DNA of 64,000 nt, taken from Embiotoca jacksoni. Lineage: Eukaryota > Chordata > Actinopteri > Embiotocidae. Shown here piece after piece: positions 1-12,776 of the stretch (positions are counted from its first letter, which is position 1; each line of letters starts with the position of its first letter). The translations under genes and the position numbers were made by a program. The stretch is from positions 6,876,001 to 6,940,000 of the forward strand of contig JAKOON010000006.1 in NCBI GenBank assembly GCA_022577435.1, written 5' to 3'. Under the pieces are notes generated by a model. It was given only the letters and a program-made list of their open reading frames with translations, had not been told where the DNA came from and did not search any database.

Positions 1-1574
1 GTTCCAACAAGTCTTTTTAGCGCACACTCACAGATTCACACACAACCGTATGTACTTATAAGCGACTACCTGCAGACACATGATTTCTCCTTCGGTTTCA
101 ATTTTATTTGACCAGACACCGCAGGAATGAACTGAAGTTTTCCTTTTCCTTGCTTTCTAGGAACAGATTTGACACGGTAAAACAAAGAAACACAGTTTTA
201 CAGCTACATCAGATTGCTTTTGTCAGTTCACACTAAGTGAAAACTTTGCTGTTCGCTAGTGACTCTTTGGCAAGCTTGCTAATAGCCTCTTGTTGTCTGA
301 GCTTTGTCATAAGCTGTCGCCTGTGGCATTTCCACAAGCTTACTTTATGTGCTATTTCCAGCAGCTGCGGCAGAGAGAGGATGAATGTGACACAAAGGAC
401 AGTGCAGGCAGCATATAATGAGACTTTCTCTTAAAGTCAGTGTAAACATTCAGATGTTCTTGTTAAATAGGCATAATAGTGTTTATGACATCCCGAGAAC
501 AGACATGACACTTTGTCACATCTTGTCATGTTTTTTTTTTACATTTCTGAGAAAGAAACACAGTTATTAAAGTGGAGTAATTTTAATACTTGGTTTAAAC
601 TAACAGAACACAACCTGTCAAACTGGATACCTATAGGTAATGAAAGAAAGATGCGTATCTTTTCCAAGGCAAGTCTCAGAAACGCTTGTGATCTGTAAGC
701 CACATCAAGTATTGGCATAAAGGAGAGACAAATAGTCTCAAGGTAAAGGTTGCTGACGTCTGCTTGTTGGCTACTTATATGATTTCTTCAGATCGTATTT
801 TGTGATGAATCTAGTGTTTTTTGTTTTTTTTAAACCAGGCATATATTTGACGTATGGGAGATTGTTCCAGTGAATAGATTTGTTTTACATTACGCACTTC
901 ACTGCTGCTCTCAGTGATGACAGACAGAGAGAGAGGTGATGGAAAGTGGGCTTCTTCACATCCTCTTCCCTTCCATTGTGCTGCAACGTTTGAACTTCAG
1001 TCTGTGTTCATCTTCCAGATGTTGTACAGCTCAGAGAAAAGTGAAACGCCTCATGGCCCTGTTATGCCATTGCATTTTGTTGATAAATGTTTTTGTTTTT
1101 TCTTAAAAAAAAGAGAAAAAAAAAAGAAGTTTATTCTGAAAGGATGCAGGGATTCTAAAGTTTACTGAAAATTACAGTCATTATTCTGGTTTTGTGTCTA
1201 CTTTTGTTTGTATCTGATCCTTTAATAATTTCTTATTCATGTATTTGTGTCACCAACAAAAACTGTCCTTCCTGTGCCTCTTATAGCCTAAGTTAGAAAA
1301 GCACATATTTATTTTTAGGCATGACCCCATGTGGAGGGAAAGGCATATATTCACTCACTTGCTGCATAAAAAAAAGAGAAGAAGCCAGTGGCAACAGAAA
1401 CACACACCCATGTACACTCAAACATTTACACACAGGCAGACCTCAAAATGGGGTGAATTATTTGAGGTAATATTTGAGACGTATTGATGTGGTCGAGCCT
1501 GATGAGGATTTCATATGTGTGTATAAACTCAGATAATGAGCCAGCTGTTAAACTATTACAATGACCAGATTTAT

Positions 1575-1576
<2 letters not shown>

Positions 1577-1659
<83 letters not shown>
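1577..1659 (+). repeat. (AC)n microsatellite
   Basis: This is an uninterrupted AC run of about 83 bp, followed by an imperfect ACAT/ACTC tail to about 1692. Confidence 0.97.
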
Positions 1660-1669
<10 letters not shown>

Positions 1670-2017
1670 TATACACACTCACACAGACACACAGTCTGCC
1701 AAACGTTTAAGCTATAACAGAGACAATATGTGCAATAAGGCACCAGTGAATAAAGAATGCAGCTTTAAAAGAACATTAAAAGAATACCTTGTCTGGAGAA
1801 CTTCAGTCCCACCATGTCATGTGTCAGACTGACGGCTGTGTGTTTGTGTGTGATGTATGAGTGGTTGTCAACTGTGTGAACTATGGAGTTGCGTTTGTTG
1901 TCTGATAATGTCACACCCTAAAATAATATCAGAAATGTATGAGTGTGTGAGTTTGGCCACTATTTTCAGTCTGAGCTCATTCCAGCCTGATGCCTCTGAA
2001 CCTGTTGGGTGTTCTCT

Positions 2018-2020
<3 letters not shown>

Positions 2021-2095
<75 letters not shown>
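2021..2095 (+). repeat. (TG)n microsatellite
   Basis: The run is about 75 bp and is preceded by a short CT run. It lies in inverse orientation to the AC tract at 1577. Confidence 0.97.
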
Positions 2096-2097
<2 letters not shown>

Positions 2098-4250
2098 CTA
2101 CAGTACAAGTACGTTCTCAGTATGTGGCTCTGTGCCCACAGCTGCTCAACGCTGGAAAATGGGAGTTTCTGTGCCTGCAGGTCTGCATCCAGTTAGCTGA
2201 TTGCAGAGCATCGATGTGAACATAGACCTCAAACCAAATAAAAACAACACCAGCCACCATGCCACCGCAAGCCCCCTGTCTCCAGCCACACACTTCACAC
2301 ACCCCTTTAAAATGTCAGCTCGATCAAAGGCAGATATTGAAAAGTGAGCTTTGGGGGTAAACAAGGGCACTGATGGGGTTCATATGCCATTTTGCCAATA
2401 AATTATGTTCACATATTACTAATTGGCTGCCTGTGTAGCATTTTTTTAAATTTTAAATAATGATGAAATACAGGTAATCAATTCCAGTGTCCAATAACAG
2501 TGATACTTAACATATCAGCTAAATGTTCAATGACAGTGTCGACTCTTACCCGATATTATCGGTGTCAGATCTGAAAACACTTCCATGTTTCATTATGGAG
2601 GGCAGCTACAAACTGTATTTTGTCAGTCACTTCAGGAAATCCTGATTTTACAATGGCGATAATCTATACAAATTCAACCAGTCTCTTGCAATTTTGCAAA
2701 TTTCCTATGATTTCCACACAGTACAAGTTCTCAGTAAAAGCTCTGCTGAAGGTTTACAGTACAAAGTTGGCCTTTCCAAACAAACTTACTCTATCAACCA
2801 AAATGATCCCTTATTTATAGTTAGTAAGACTCCTCAACCTCTTATCAACAAAACAAACTGAAATCTTAAAAAAGCCTGCAAAACTAGAGGTTTCGATTCT
2901 AACAAAAATACTTTTCCATATTTTTTAGGAACTATTAGACCATTATTCGTATGCTTATTATCTGGGAAATGATTACATATGACTCCTTCATTTAGTAGTA
3001 AAAAAAATAATGATTTTTTTTTTTTTTCCCCCCACAATTTAATGAAAAAAATTACTTAAAATCTGCAACTGTGTTGCAATTTTTGAGAGAAGCCACTTTA
3101 AATTGAAATGTTTTTGATTGCAACAATCACAAAAAGCCACTGCAAAGTCCTAGAGTTTTGTTGTTTTGTTCGGAGGACTTGTTGACTTTTCCTTAACCTT
3201 AATCAGAGTGTTTTCATTTCTTGAACTTCACCACATATGGAAGGGTACAACCTGTGAGTCCACATCCACCCTGACCACCTGCTAAACACTTCTGTCTCTT
3301 ACAAGAACATAGCACATTATTCAGTGAAAAGAAAGTTGCCAATGAAGATGAATCACGCGCCAAATGGAATTGGCAAAACAATATAGTAGATAAACATCAT
3401 TTCTAGAAGACAGGGTTAGCATTTGTGTCTGTTGAGTCAGCCCAGTGTGTTTAGGACAGAGGAAACAAGGGTGTCGAAGGCTTTAACCTCCTCACATGCA
3501 TACACCCTCCCAAAAAGAAAATCCTGTGAGCCATCAAATTCTGATATCACTACCTTACCTAAATAGAATTGAACTCTTTTATTAAGCAGCAGCCCAAGCC
3601 AAATTGCAATTATCACTACATGATGCACCCGTAACTCTGGAATACCCCTGCTCTTACTTTCCAGACTCGTTGCTGGCAAGTGACTTACCAAAAACAGGCT
3701 CATCAGTGAGTCATGAACAAGGGAAGACTCCCGTCACCCCGAGCCAGTCAACAGTCACGGAAATCTCCAAGAGGAGACGGAGCGATTCAGATCCTATATT
3801 CTTTATACTGTTAATTATGGATGCTGTGTTTTGGCCTCTATTATGGTTGGTCTAATAATGAATGAATCCATGCAATCATCTCTCACACACACTCCCTCTC
3901 CTGGCAGAGAGGATGCTTGAGGTTTCTCACTCGGTGTCGTCATCCGGCCAGCCCTAATCTCCGATGTCTGCCGTCACCAAATTGACCACTGACCTGGACG
4001 AAGGCAAGTGTGTGTGTGCCAGGTGGCCCATTGCAACACACAATGGCTGCAGCTCAGTGTGTGTGTGTATGTGTGCGTGTGTGTGTGCACTGATTCATAT
4101 TTTTCCCATGGAGGTTTCCAGTGTCTCCAGCCCCTCCTCACACTTGTGTCCCTCACAGCACCCTCACCTCTCCTCCCTCCTGCCTTCAGTGACTCACTGT
4201 GGTCTGTTAGCACTCACACCCGCAGACCTGGGCTGCAATGTGGGACTGGA

Positions 4251-4312
4251 GGGGCAGGGCGGAGGGTGCGGGCGATGGGTTGTGGCGTGGGGGTCAGTGG
4301 GTGGGTAGTGGG
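4251..4312 (+). other. Two adjacent G-quadruplex motifs
   Basis: G-runs at 4251-4254, 4257-4259, 4264-4266, 4270-4272 and 4277-4279 have loops of 2-4 nt. A second set lies at 4289-4293, 4299-4301, 4303-4305 and 4310-4312. Both fit the G3+N1-7 rule. Confidence 0.6.
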
Positions 4313-4410
4313 TGTTTTCTTCTTGTATTCTGGATGGCTGCACACTCTCTGGAAGGATTTTGCTAGGTGTGGATGCTATGACTGGATTCAGCTGTAATGA
4401 CAGTTTCAGT

Positions 4411-4411
<1 letters not shown>

Positions 4412-4482
<71 letters not shown>
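4412..4482 (+). repeat. (CA)n microsatellite
   Basis: The CA run is about 71 bp, perfect, 100 bp downstream of the G-quadruplex motifs. Confidence 0.97.
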
Positions 4483-4484
<2 letters not shown>

Positions 4485-6169
4485 GCAGAGAAACAGCTGC
4501 TGGAACACTTAGTGGCGAAGCCATATTTGCAGAAATCACAGTGACAAGCTGTATTAACCCTAAATGTCAGCATCAATTTCACAAAGAGAAGTGCAGCACA
4601 TTGCATGGCCTCGGCCAACATTTGGCTTGGCTGAAAACTACATTGAAAGAAACCCAACTCTGCTTTTTAACTTTTATCATTTTTAGGTTTCATTTTTGTT
4701 ATGTATTTTAGCAAGTTTTGATAAACACTTGAGAGTCTGCGTGTTTCAGTGTTAATGTGTCTAATCTATCAAGGTTAATGTAACTCTACTTAAAGTGACT
4801 GAGGGAATAACTCACCTTTATGAGTCAAGTCTCGTGATACAGTTGATTGGTGATACATGTGGTTTGATTTACATATCCCACACATGTCAGCGTGCTATCA
4901 GTTGGTTATCAGATCATAAAGAACATTTATGAAGTTTGAATAGACATGTTGTAGCGTCCTGGTGGTTAAAATCCAAACAGATTCTGGTATGAGTACTGTT
5001 GTTGAGTATCATTTCTCTCTCCATGTTTCCTGTTCGTAACCTTACATTTGTCCGAGCTCTCTTGAATGACACATGGAAGTGTTTTCTGACCTACAGGCAG
5101 TAAGGAGACCAGACTTAGTTAAAAGATGTGAATGGCAGAGTGAAGTCCATTGCCTATGTGCATTCATGCACACATACAGATAAAACTGGCATAATCTCAC
5201 GTGTATCCTCTCACATAAACATATAGTAAACATACTTGCCCACACATAAACATAGACACATACATAAACGCACGCACACCCAACACACATGTGATCACTG
5301 ATTCAATTAACACTTAGAAAATACCACTTAGCACTACTAAACTACCCACAGGGGTACAATACACACGCACACGCACACACATGCACAGTGAGTGTGTACT
5401 GTCAGCTCCTCAGTGCTGAAACAAGTCCTATATGTGTGAATGTGGGGGAACGCAGACTGTCAGAAGGGTTTTTGTTAACATCTAGCCATAAGGGACACAC
5501 ATGTGCACTGACTCAGAGGAGAAACTATTACCACCATCAGTGCACACAGACTCTCCACGGCAGGGGAGCTACAAAAAAAAATTCTCAAAAACAAAACCAG
5601 ATTGAGTTGTAGAACTGTGACAGAGATAAAATGCTGCATGGAGAATTATATTGCCTTTATTCATTCTGTATTTAATTTTCACAGAAACATGCGTCTGCAG
5701 GTTAAAATCAATCCACACACTAATTTTCCCACCCACGCTTGTCAGCTTACACCAATCTCTGTGTGTTATTTTTAGTTCAGACATACAGCAGGTGTATATT
5801 TAAACTGACTTCAATTCAGTCAATCAAGCCTTTATTTACAAAGAAATGTTCTGACAAGAAATGCAGCCCAAGTGATTTACTGTGCAAATTAATTTTATAC
5901 AAACTACAGGTCAAGTTCTGAGAGAAAGAAACAAAGAAAACCAAATTAAAAGCACATGTTAATTCATTGAGTGTACCTTATCTGTGATTAAGTTTATTTA
6001 TCTTGTCAGTTAGAAATATTAGTATTTTTGCCACCTTGCAGAAAAAAAATCAGACATTTCAAAAATGAAGTCAAAATATTTTGGGAAAATTGAGTTCCAC
6101 CTTATTTTATCAAAAAATATTTAAAATATATATATTTTTAACTTTATATACATTTTTGTCTTTGCATTA

Positions 6170-6560
6170 CAAGTTTTTGTATAAACTTGGCACAAGCGAT
6201 CACTTGGTCTCAGCAATGAACTGATTAGAGTTTGCAGGTCAGAGGTCACTGTTAACCCATGACCTTCTCGTAAACACGATATTCCAAGAACACAGAGAGG
6301 GAATTTCTTCAAATTTGGCACAAACGTTCATTTGGACTCATGGATGTACTGATTAGGTTTTGGGGGTTTAAAGCCACTGTGAACTCACAAAACCCAAATG
6401 TTACCATAACTCAGGATGGCATATGCTATTTACAGTATGACAAAGTTTCAAGCAAATGTCTAATAGGATAAAAAAAAAAAAAAAAATGAAGTGATGACAT
6501 TTCATATACAAAAGTTCAAAGGTCAACTTCACTGTAACTTAATATTGTTCTCCTGAAATA
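6170..6560 (+). repeat. Degenerate teleost dispersed repeat (copy 1) with about 130-bp monomers
   Basis: Two imperfect monomers start near 6187 and 6317. Each carries a TTGGCACAA, a CATTTGGACTCA/CACTTGGTCTCA and a GTACTGATTAG/GAACTGATTAG word, then a GGTCA-rich segment. A divergent 3' section follows (TGTCTAATAGGATAAAA, then AAGTTCAAAGGTCAACTTCACTG). The same words occur in copy 2 at about 20940-21330. A 177-codon open frame on the - strand (6516-7049) overlaps its 3' part and shows no recognisable protein; the family may extend through it. Confidence 0.6.
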
Positions 6561-7414
6561 GTTTTCTGTCCAGTATTCAACAACATAACTCCGAAACAGA
6601 AGGGGAAATTGTAACAATATTTCACATTTGGTAAGATACTGATTTATATTTGAAGCATCATCCACTGTAAAGCTTCCTTTTTCATCAGGCATGTAAGTAC
6701 ATACAAAGATTTCTTCAGTCTTCACTGCACATACAGTATTATGAGTCTGTACAGACATGGATGTAAACTGCAAATTGGCTGGTTGGTGGAGGCAGACAAC
6801 TGCGAGGTGGTAAGTCGAGTTGACCAGCTTCACCAGCTGAAGTGTGCAGGGACAGTCTGCCGCAGTAAACTGACAACCTGCAACACACATTTGTTTGTTG
6901 TATGTCGACATTCTGCGTGATATGTGTTCTCTGGCGCCCAAGGTCGAATAAGCCACGTGTACATAGTTTTGTATGTCAGATGAGCTGTTAGTGGCGACAA
7001 GGCTACAGTGGGGAAACTGGTACACTAATGACATGTGACAAGGTTGCACAGAGTTGACCCAGTCTCAAACTTTTTCCCCTTTTTCTCTCTTTTCACATCA
7101 TTTTCTCTGTCTGTCTGTGAGCTCAGTTGACAGCAGTTGTGTGCGGGGGAAACCCTCCAGTGTTGTTTTTCCATGTCACTGTGAAACAGTGTCATCCAGC
7201 CCTGGCCACTTGTGCCAATAGTCATCGGCAGTTATTCCTTCAACATGCTTTTTGTTAGCAGGGATTCTACACATTACTCTCACAATGTGAAACTAATGGA
7301 CGACCACAGATTTTAAAGCAAGCTAAGTGGATCTTGCTCTGATTAGAAATGAGCTCATTAGCTCTATATTCTAAACAGAGGAATGTAAGTAAGGATTGGG
7401 AGAAAAGGGCAGGC

Positions 7415-7418
<4 letters not shown>

Positions 7419-7468
<50 letters not shown>
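7419..7468 (+). repeat. (TG)n microsatellite
   Basis: The perfect TG run is about 50 bp and ends in GCGCAG. Confidence 0.97.
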
Positions 7469-7471
<3 letters not shown>

Positions 7472-7570
7472 AGAGGAGGGGGTACAATACGTAGTAAAGC
7501 TGAGTGGGTGAAAAGCAAGAGAAAGTAAGAGGATGCGAAGCGAACACAGGGTCAAACAGAGGGTGATGGG

Positions 7571-7572
<2 letters not shown>

Positions 7573-7634
<62 letters not shown>

Positions 7635-7660
7635 GTGCGTGCGTGCGTGTTTGTGTGTGT
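7573..7660 (+). repeat. (GT)n microsatellite with GCGT variants
   Basis: About 57 bp of perfect GT is followed by an imperfect section with GCGT units. It lies 104 bp from the previous tract in the same orientation. Confidence 0.95.
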
Positions 7661-9119
7661 CTTAGTGAGGAGAAAGGGCATGATAATTAGCCCGTTAATC
7701 ATCTGGTTTGAATCACTAAAGGAGCCCCAAAAGCCTTCAGGTTAGACACATCTGTATGTGTGTGAGTGTGTGTCCAGGTATGCTGAGTGCCTCTTGCACA
7801 GTTGGTGACCCCATAAAGTTCTGCCTGCAGGAGAAAAGTTCTCAACAGCCATAACTCAGCATCTCGACCAACCTTCACACAGATCTTGACAGAGCGCTGA
7901 TCTACACTTCAACAGCAGACAGGAGATTCATGCCCGTCCATACTCCACAAAGCAATGACCAGCAATGACTTCAGTGAGCTGCTAAACAAGCTGCCCGTCT
8001 GTCGTAGGAGAGATTTGAGTTCACTGTCATTTCAGCACCAGCTGTAGCGCAGTTTCATCTTGCAGCATGTTCCTGAAAGCGCCCCAATATTGAGTTGCAG
8101 CCGCTTTTTCACCATCTACATCTTAACTGTCTGAACTATTAGTCTTGATTCTCTCTTGTCCCCCTCTGTCATTGTGATTTATATAAATGCAGGATAATGA
8201 CTGTTTCATCTTATCTGTTCACCAGCAAACAACAGTTATGTTCACTGTAAAGCCACCAATGATTTCAGAAATATACAACATTTACAATGAGCATTAGCGC
8301 CACTCTGAAAAACTCTCTGAATACTGTTATCTTTATGTTTATTTACTAAATTTAAGCCACTCTTTGTTTGAATTTATTGATTACATATAAGGCAAACTAT
8401 ATATTTGAATAACGTAAGAGCATTAATAGAATAAAAGTAGAAGATACACACTATATGCAAACAATATAGATAAGATAATATAAATGTAAGCTGGTAATTG
8501 AACTGCACTAAATAATTTTAGTGTTGGCAGCTGATAAATGAATGTAGACCTAGTCTTTTACTCCCATTCTCCGCTGATCGTGGCCAGGTCGAGTTGTAGC
8601 TGCAATTCTAGCCTTTGCGCTACAGACACACCTGGCTGTAACTTTTTCTTTTTTGTTTATGTCACTTCTTCAAAACAAAAAAAGAAGAAAAAAAAATTGT
8701 CAGTAGACTGTAGCAGCAGAAGGAATGTTACAATTTTCTTCTTGCCCATATTAGACTATTCAGGACAGAAAAATAAAAAAAGAAGTGTTGGCAAGCTGTG
8801 CACATTAATTAACACAAATGAAGCCAAAGTATCTGTTACACCACAGATAACAAATAAGCCACAAATGTGTTTTCAATATGCTTGTAAAAGCCCTAACATG
8901 TTTTTGATATTTAAATTTCATTCTTAACCTTGGAAACGGCAGTTGAAAAAATGATCTTACCACAATTTCGACTCGCCAGATGTTGTCATGTTACACCATC
9001 ATTCTCCACAGAGGAAGTTATCCAGTAAAAGGCTCAGACCTTTAGGCATCAATATATCAATGCCCAAACTAATCAGAGTTTTTTGTCTGCTAAAAGTTGC
9101 AATTGAATGCACTGGCGAA

Positions 9120-9245
9120 ACTTTAAGCAGCTGGAAATGACCAGTCAATACCCTGTATTTGCTGTATTTGGTCCAAGGACACGTACAGGTTGGCCTCGGA
9201 TTCTCAACAGCCGCCCAACGGCAACTCAATCAGGTGTGTCAGGGT
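9120..9245 (-). mobile_element. Possible SINE relic, reverse orientation
   Basis: Read on the - strand, a decayed B-box-like region (GGCTGTTGAGAATCCGAGGC) leads into CAACCTGTACGTGTCCTTGG, resembling the CCAACCTG..CGTGTCCTTGG segment of fish tRNA SINEs. The A box is not convincing. It could be chance similarity. Confidence 0.3.
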
Positions 9246-9492
9246 CCTTAGACAGAGGTGAGTTGTTTTATTATCCATCATTCTCCTCTACACGCTCCGC
9301 CGCAGACCTGCCCCTCGGTAACAGTAGCACTAGTATTAGCAGCTGTAATGTTCTGACCAACACACATTTCTGTCTTTCACATCTGAAGCTGCCTCAGGAC
9401 ACTCACTGACGTCTACTGGTGTTGGCAGGCCTCTTTGATTGGTCACTGACGTGCTTATATGTATGTGCGTATTTGAGTGTGTTTGATTCTTG

Positions 9493-9494
<2 letters not shown>

Positions 9495-9541
<47 letters not shown>
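9495..9541 (+). repeat. (GT)n microsatellite
   Basis: The GT run is about 47 bp and perfect. Confidence 0.97.
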
Positions 9542-9543
<2 letters not shown>

Positions 9544-10473
9544 CCCTCACCTTGCTGTAGGCCAGACATTACAGTGAAAGTTGAAGGGGCGTGCTGTGAG
9601 GTCACACACCCACACACCCAGCTCCTCCTAAAGGCTGCTTGAGGTCAGCAGCAGTGTTTCTGTTTCGTTGTCGGTGAGGAACCAGGAGGATTAACTTGGA
9701 GAAACACTGCAAAGACTTGACGTAGGTCTTTGAAGGGGAGGAAGGCAGAAGAAAAAGTAGTGAGGTGGAGAGCACTGACACAGGCATGAAGGGAGGGAGA
9801 TTTAGGTAAGCTAAAGAGAGGGTTTGAAGATAGTTGGAGAGTTTGTGTAAGATGGATGGCCCAGTGTTTATTTGAGTCCAGCGGGAACACCTGTAGCTTG
9901 AGCAAGACACCCAAACAAGTTGAGAATAAACTGTGCTGGGTTATTAATCTCTCAGCTGTCTTCAATGCCCTTTCTATTTTAAATTTCTCCTGCTTAGTCA
10001 GAACAGGAGGGACATTTTATTAAAAAAAAACATTCTGAAAGGCAGGCTTTGGTCAACTGGAGATATCAGTGTGCTTCAGATGTAGTGCTTCTCTAAACAC
10101 TGAATACCGTCTGAACCTTAGCCTCAAGAGTGAAATGGAAAACAAGCTTAGTTTGCCGTAAATTTAAGCTAACAGCTTTTCAAAACGAATCATTTCCTGT
10201 GAGTTAGTTCAGGTAGTAAATTGTACGCTACCTTCACATGGCAAATTCTTGAAGTGGAAAACATTAAGTGCCTGTACTTATTCCAATGCTGGCAGTGTGT
10301 ATTTAGCAGTATTTAAATGTTACATTCTAAATTTTGACAGAATATATGATACAAGGAAATATTGCTGATATTCACAACATACATTTATTTAATTTAGGGG
10401 ACAACCATTTCAATTATTAGAGCAACAAGACAGCTCAAAACCTAGTATACAGCTGGGCCATGTATGAAATGCT

Positions 10474-10545
10474 AGAGGGCTTTTAATTTGAAACAATTAC
10501 AGGAAATCACGGCATTTGGCTGACCAATAGTGACTTTTTTCATAT
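10474..10545 (+). repeat. Dispersed repeat pair, copy A
   Basis: GAGGGCTTTTAATTTGAAAC, then ATTACAGGA and a GGCATTTGGCTGACCAATAG word, match the segment at 15900-15970 with only scattered differences. Similarity fades on both sides. This is probably a fragment of an unrecognised transposon family. Confidence 0.55.
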
Positions 10546-12058
10546 CAACTCCAGACATGAACTAGAGAATCAGACAGCCAGGTGAGAACGGGAACAGGTG
10601 AGCATTACGTAGTGCCTCCTGGGGTGTAGCGAGTACTGGCCCAATCGGTGCTCCGACTCTAACACCAATTCAATGTACCATTTAAATCACTGCGATGTTT
10701 CCTTATGGAGAGTGTCAAGGGCCAGATGCTAAATGTAAACTGAGTGCATATCCATTTATATAAAAATCTGTTCCATATCAACTGTCTGTCTGAGACAATT
10801 TGTAAATATCATTCCTCTACAATGTATATACAGACAGGTGATGACAGCCATTATAATTTTAGGGGGGAAATATATTCAATAAATTGAAGTGTTATGATAA
10901 AGTGGCAAAAATGACTTTCATTCCTCCCCAAGTGGTGAAAAAAAGGTCAGATGGAAATTATTGAACTGCAGAAAGGGAACGACAGCTTTTTTGTAAATAT
11001 ATTAACGACAGGTTACTGTACAGGTGCAGCAGTTACACAACTACTGTTACATCTACACCTGAATGCAACAACACAAAGGCCTTCAATGAGACGCTGTGTG
11101 GAAACATGCTTGATTATCTCCATTTGTATGATTCTTGCCACTGTCTTTGCTTTTTCACTCATTCTAAACACATTTTATTTTACACATTTACACAAATTTG
11201 TTTGTATCTAGCACATCCAAGCCAACATATACAAGATAACAGTAAGCCTATGTTTCAAATACAGCTCAATCTGTTTCTCCTCTCACTCCTGTCTGGATCT
11301 GTTTTCTCCATCACGCCCTATCCTGGAGGAATCTGACGAGGATATTATTAATGTGATAAAGACTTTTTGCTTCCTCCTTCTCTGGCTTGTAATAAAAAAA
11401 AACTCTGTATAAACACAGCAGAGTGGTCCAGATCAGATGCTGTGCAGATCCCTGTCTTGTTCCTCGATTAACATCTCTGGCTCGTACTGTGTGGTGGAAA
11501 CCCAAAGCCCAGCAGTGTTTTACTCATCGCAGGGAAATGTATGGATGAATGATTAGCTTCAAGCCTCTTTGGAGTGGGTTTCTAAAAAATGCATGTCTCC
11601 AGTCATGCACGCAAACATGCAGCACACACAATTAGGCATGCACCTGAGGACACTGGCATATAAAAGTGTATGAATGCCAGATATGCAAAATTTTGAACCA
11701 CACATGCCCTCAAATACTCACCCAGACACTTTTTTATAGGTCTGAGGGCCATCTGTGACAACAGCAGTGCTCTCCTGTGTATAAACTGTAGACAGACATG
11801 AGAGCGCTCTGATGCTCTTCCAGTTAGACATACCTTCACAGTCTGGATCAAAGCTTGTCTATTTACTCCTTTGGGTTACAAAAAGTCAACAGACCTGATA
11901 ATAATGTTTAAAATTATTGTGGTCTATTTTCCATTTTTCGCTTCAATATTCACTGTTTTGGCAGGATTGTTTTCCCACACCTGGCAAAATTATGTCTTCA
12001 GAGCTCAGTTCTTAAAGATTTGACTGATAATATTTTGGATGATTTAGGAATAGGATCA

Positions 12059-12063
<5 letters not shown>

Positions 12064-12128
<65 letters not shown>
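12064..12128 (+). repeat. (TG)n microsatellite
   Basis: The TG run is about 65 bp and ends in TATATACAG. Confidence 0.97.
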
Positions 12129-12133
<5 letters not shown>

Positions 12134-12551
12134 CAGTCGAGGCACTATGCTATGAAGCCCCAACATTCCTAAGTGACACAGTTCCCACCACTTTGCCCAA
12201 AAAACCAAGTGTCACATCCTCTCTGCCCTTCTAAGGACAACTTTTCCCTCTCTGGTGAATTGCTGCAGACGTGTAAATGTAGAACTTAAAACAATAAAGA
12301 CAACTTTCTGGGACAAAGGAACCTTTGAGGCGACAGATGTTTGTTCTTTCGAGCTGAAATTTAGAGAAGGAAATGTTTTGGGTCATGTCAAAGTCTATGT
12401 GTTCAGATTTTTTTCAAAGTCAAATAGCCATAATCAGCACACCTCCTGTTAGAGCCAGTCATTTACGTTTTGCTAAATGTTTTTTCGAAAAGTGTTTTCT
12501 AAAAGTTCAAGTAATACCGAAACTTTAACATTCAGTGCTTTCTCTTTATGC

Positions 12552-12776
12552 AGGGCAGCTCAGTTGGAAGAGTGCCCACTGATGCCCACTGATTATTAAG
12601 TTTGTGGTTCAACCCCTGGTTCCTCCTGTCCACGTGCTGAAGTGTTCTCAGGCAAGGCAATAATTCGCAAAGTTTCTCCCAAAGGCAGACAAGCACCTTG
12701 CATGGCAGCTCTAATGCCATTGGTGTGTGCGTGTCTAAATGGGAGGCAAAAATTATAAAGTGGTGTAGACCACACA
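12552..12776 (+). mobile_element. tRNA-derived SINE, degenerate
   Basis: A tRNA-like head carries an A-box-like GCTCAGTTGGAAGAG (from 12558) and a B box GGTTCAACCCC (12606-12616). The body, TCCTCCTGTCCACGTGCTGA then AGTGTTCTCAGGCAAGGCA, and a later CACCTTGCATGGCAGCTCTA segment match the general plan of a widespread teleost tRNA SINE as I remember it. The RNA polymerase III boxes are partly decayed. Flanking target-site duplications are not clear. The apparent 84-codon frame on the other strand is this SINE. Confidence 0.7.

Larger units (their letters stand above)
1..6169. other. Gene-free upstream flank, part 1
   Basis: This is AT-rich non-coding DNA with short A/T runs (about 1100-1130, 3000-3030) and three CA/TG tracts. 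Only a G-rich patch at 4250-4315 stands out. No exon with splice sites and recognisable protein was found. Confidence 0.7.
6561..12551. other. Gene-free upstream flank, part 2
   Basis: This stretch is non-coding. It contains microsatellites, a possible SINE relic (9120) and copy A of a dispersed repeat. The stretch at about 7790-8100 is complex but matches nothing I recognise. Confidence 0.65.

Noticed and set aside
6516..7049. A 177-codon open frame on the - strand.
   Set aside because: It starts inside a dispersed repeat, shows no recognisable domain and lacks splice or promoter context. It is probably chance or repeat-derived.
12552..12776. A functional tRNA gene.
   Set aside because: The cloverleaf cannot be completed, and the A/B boxes sit in a SINE body.
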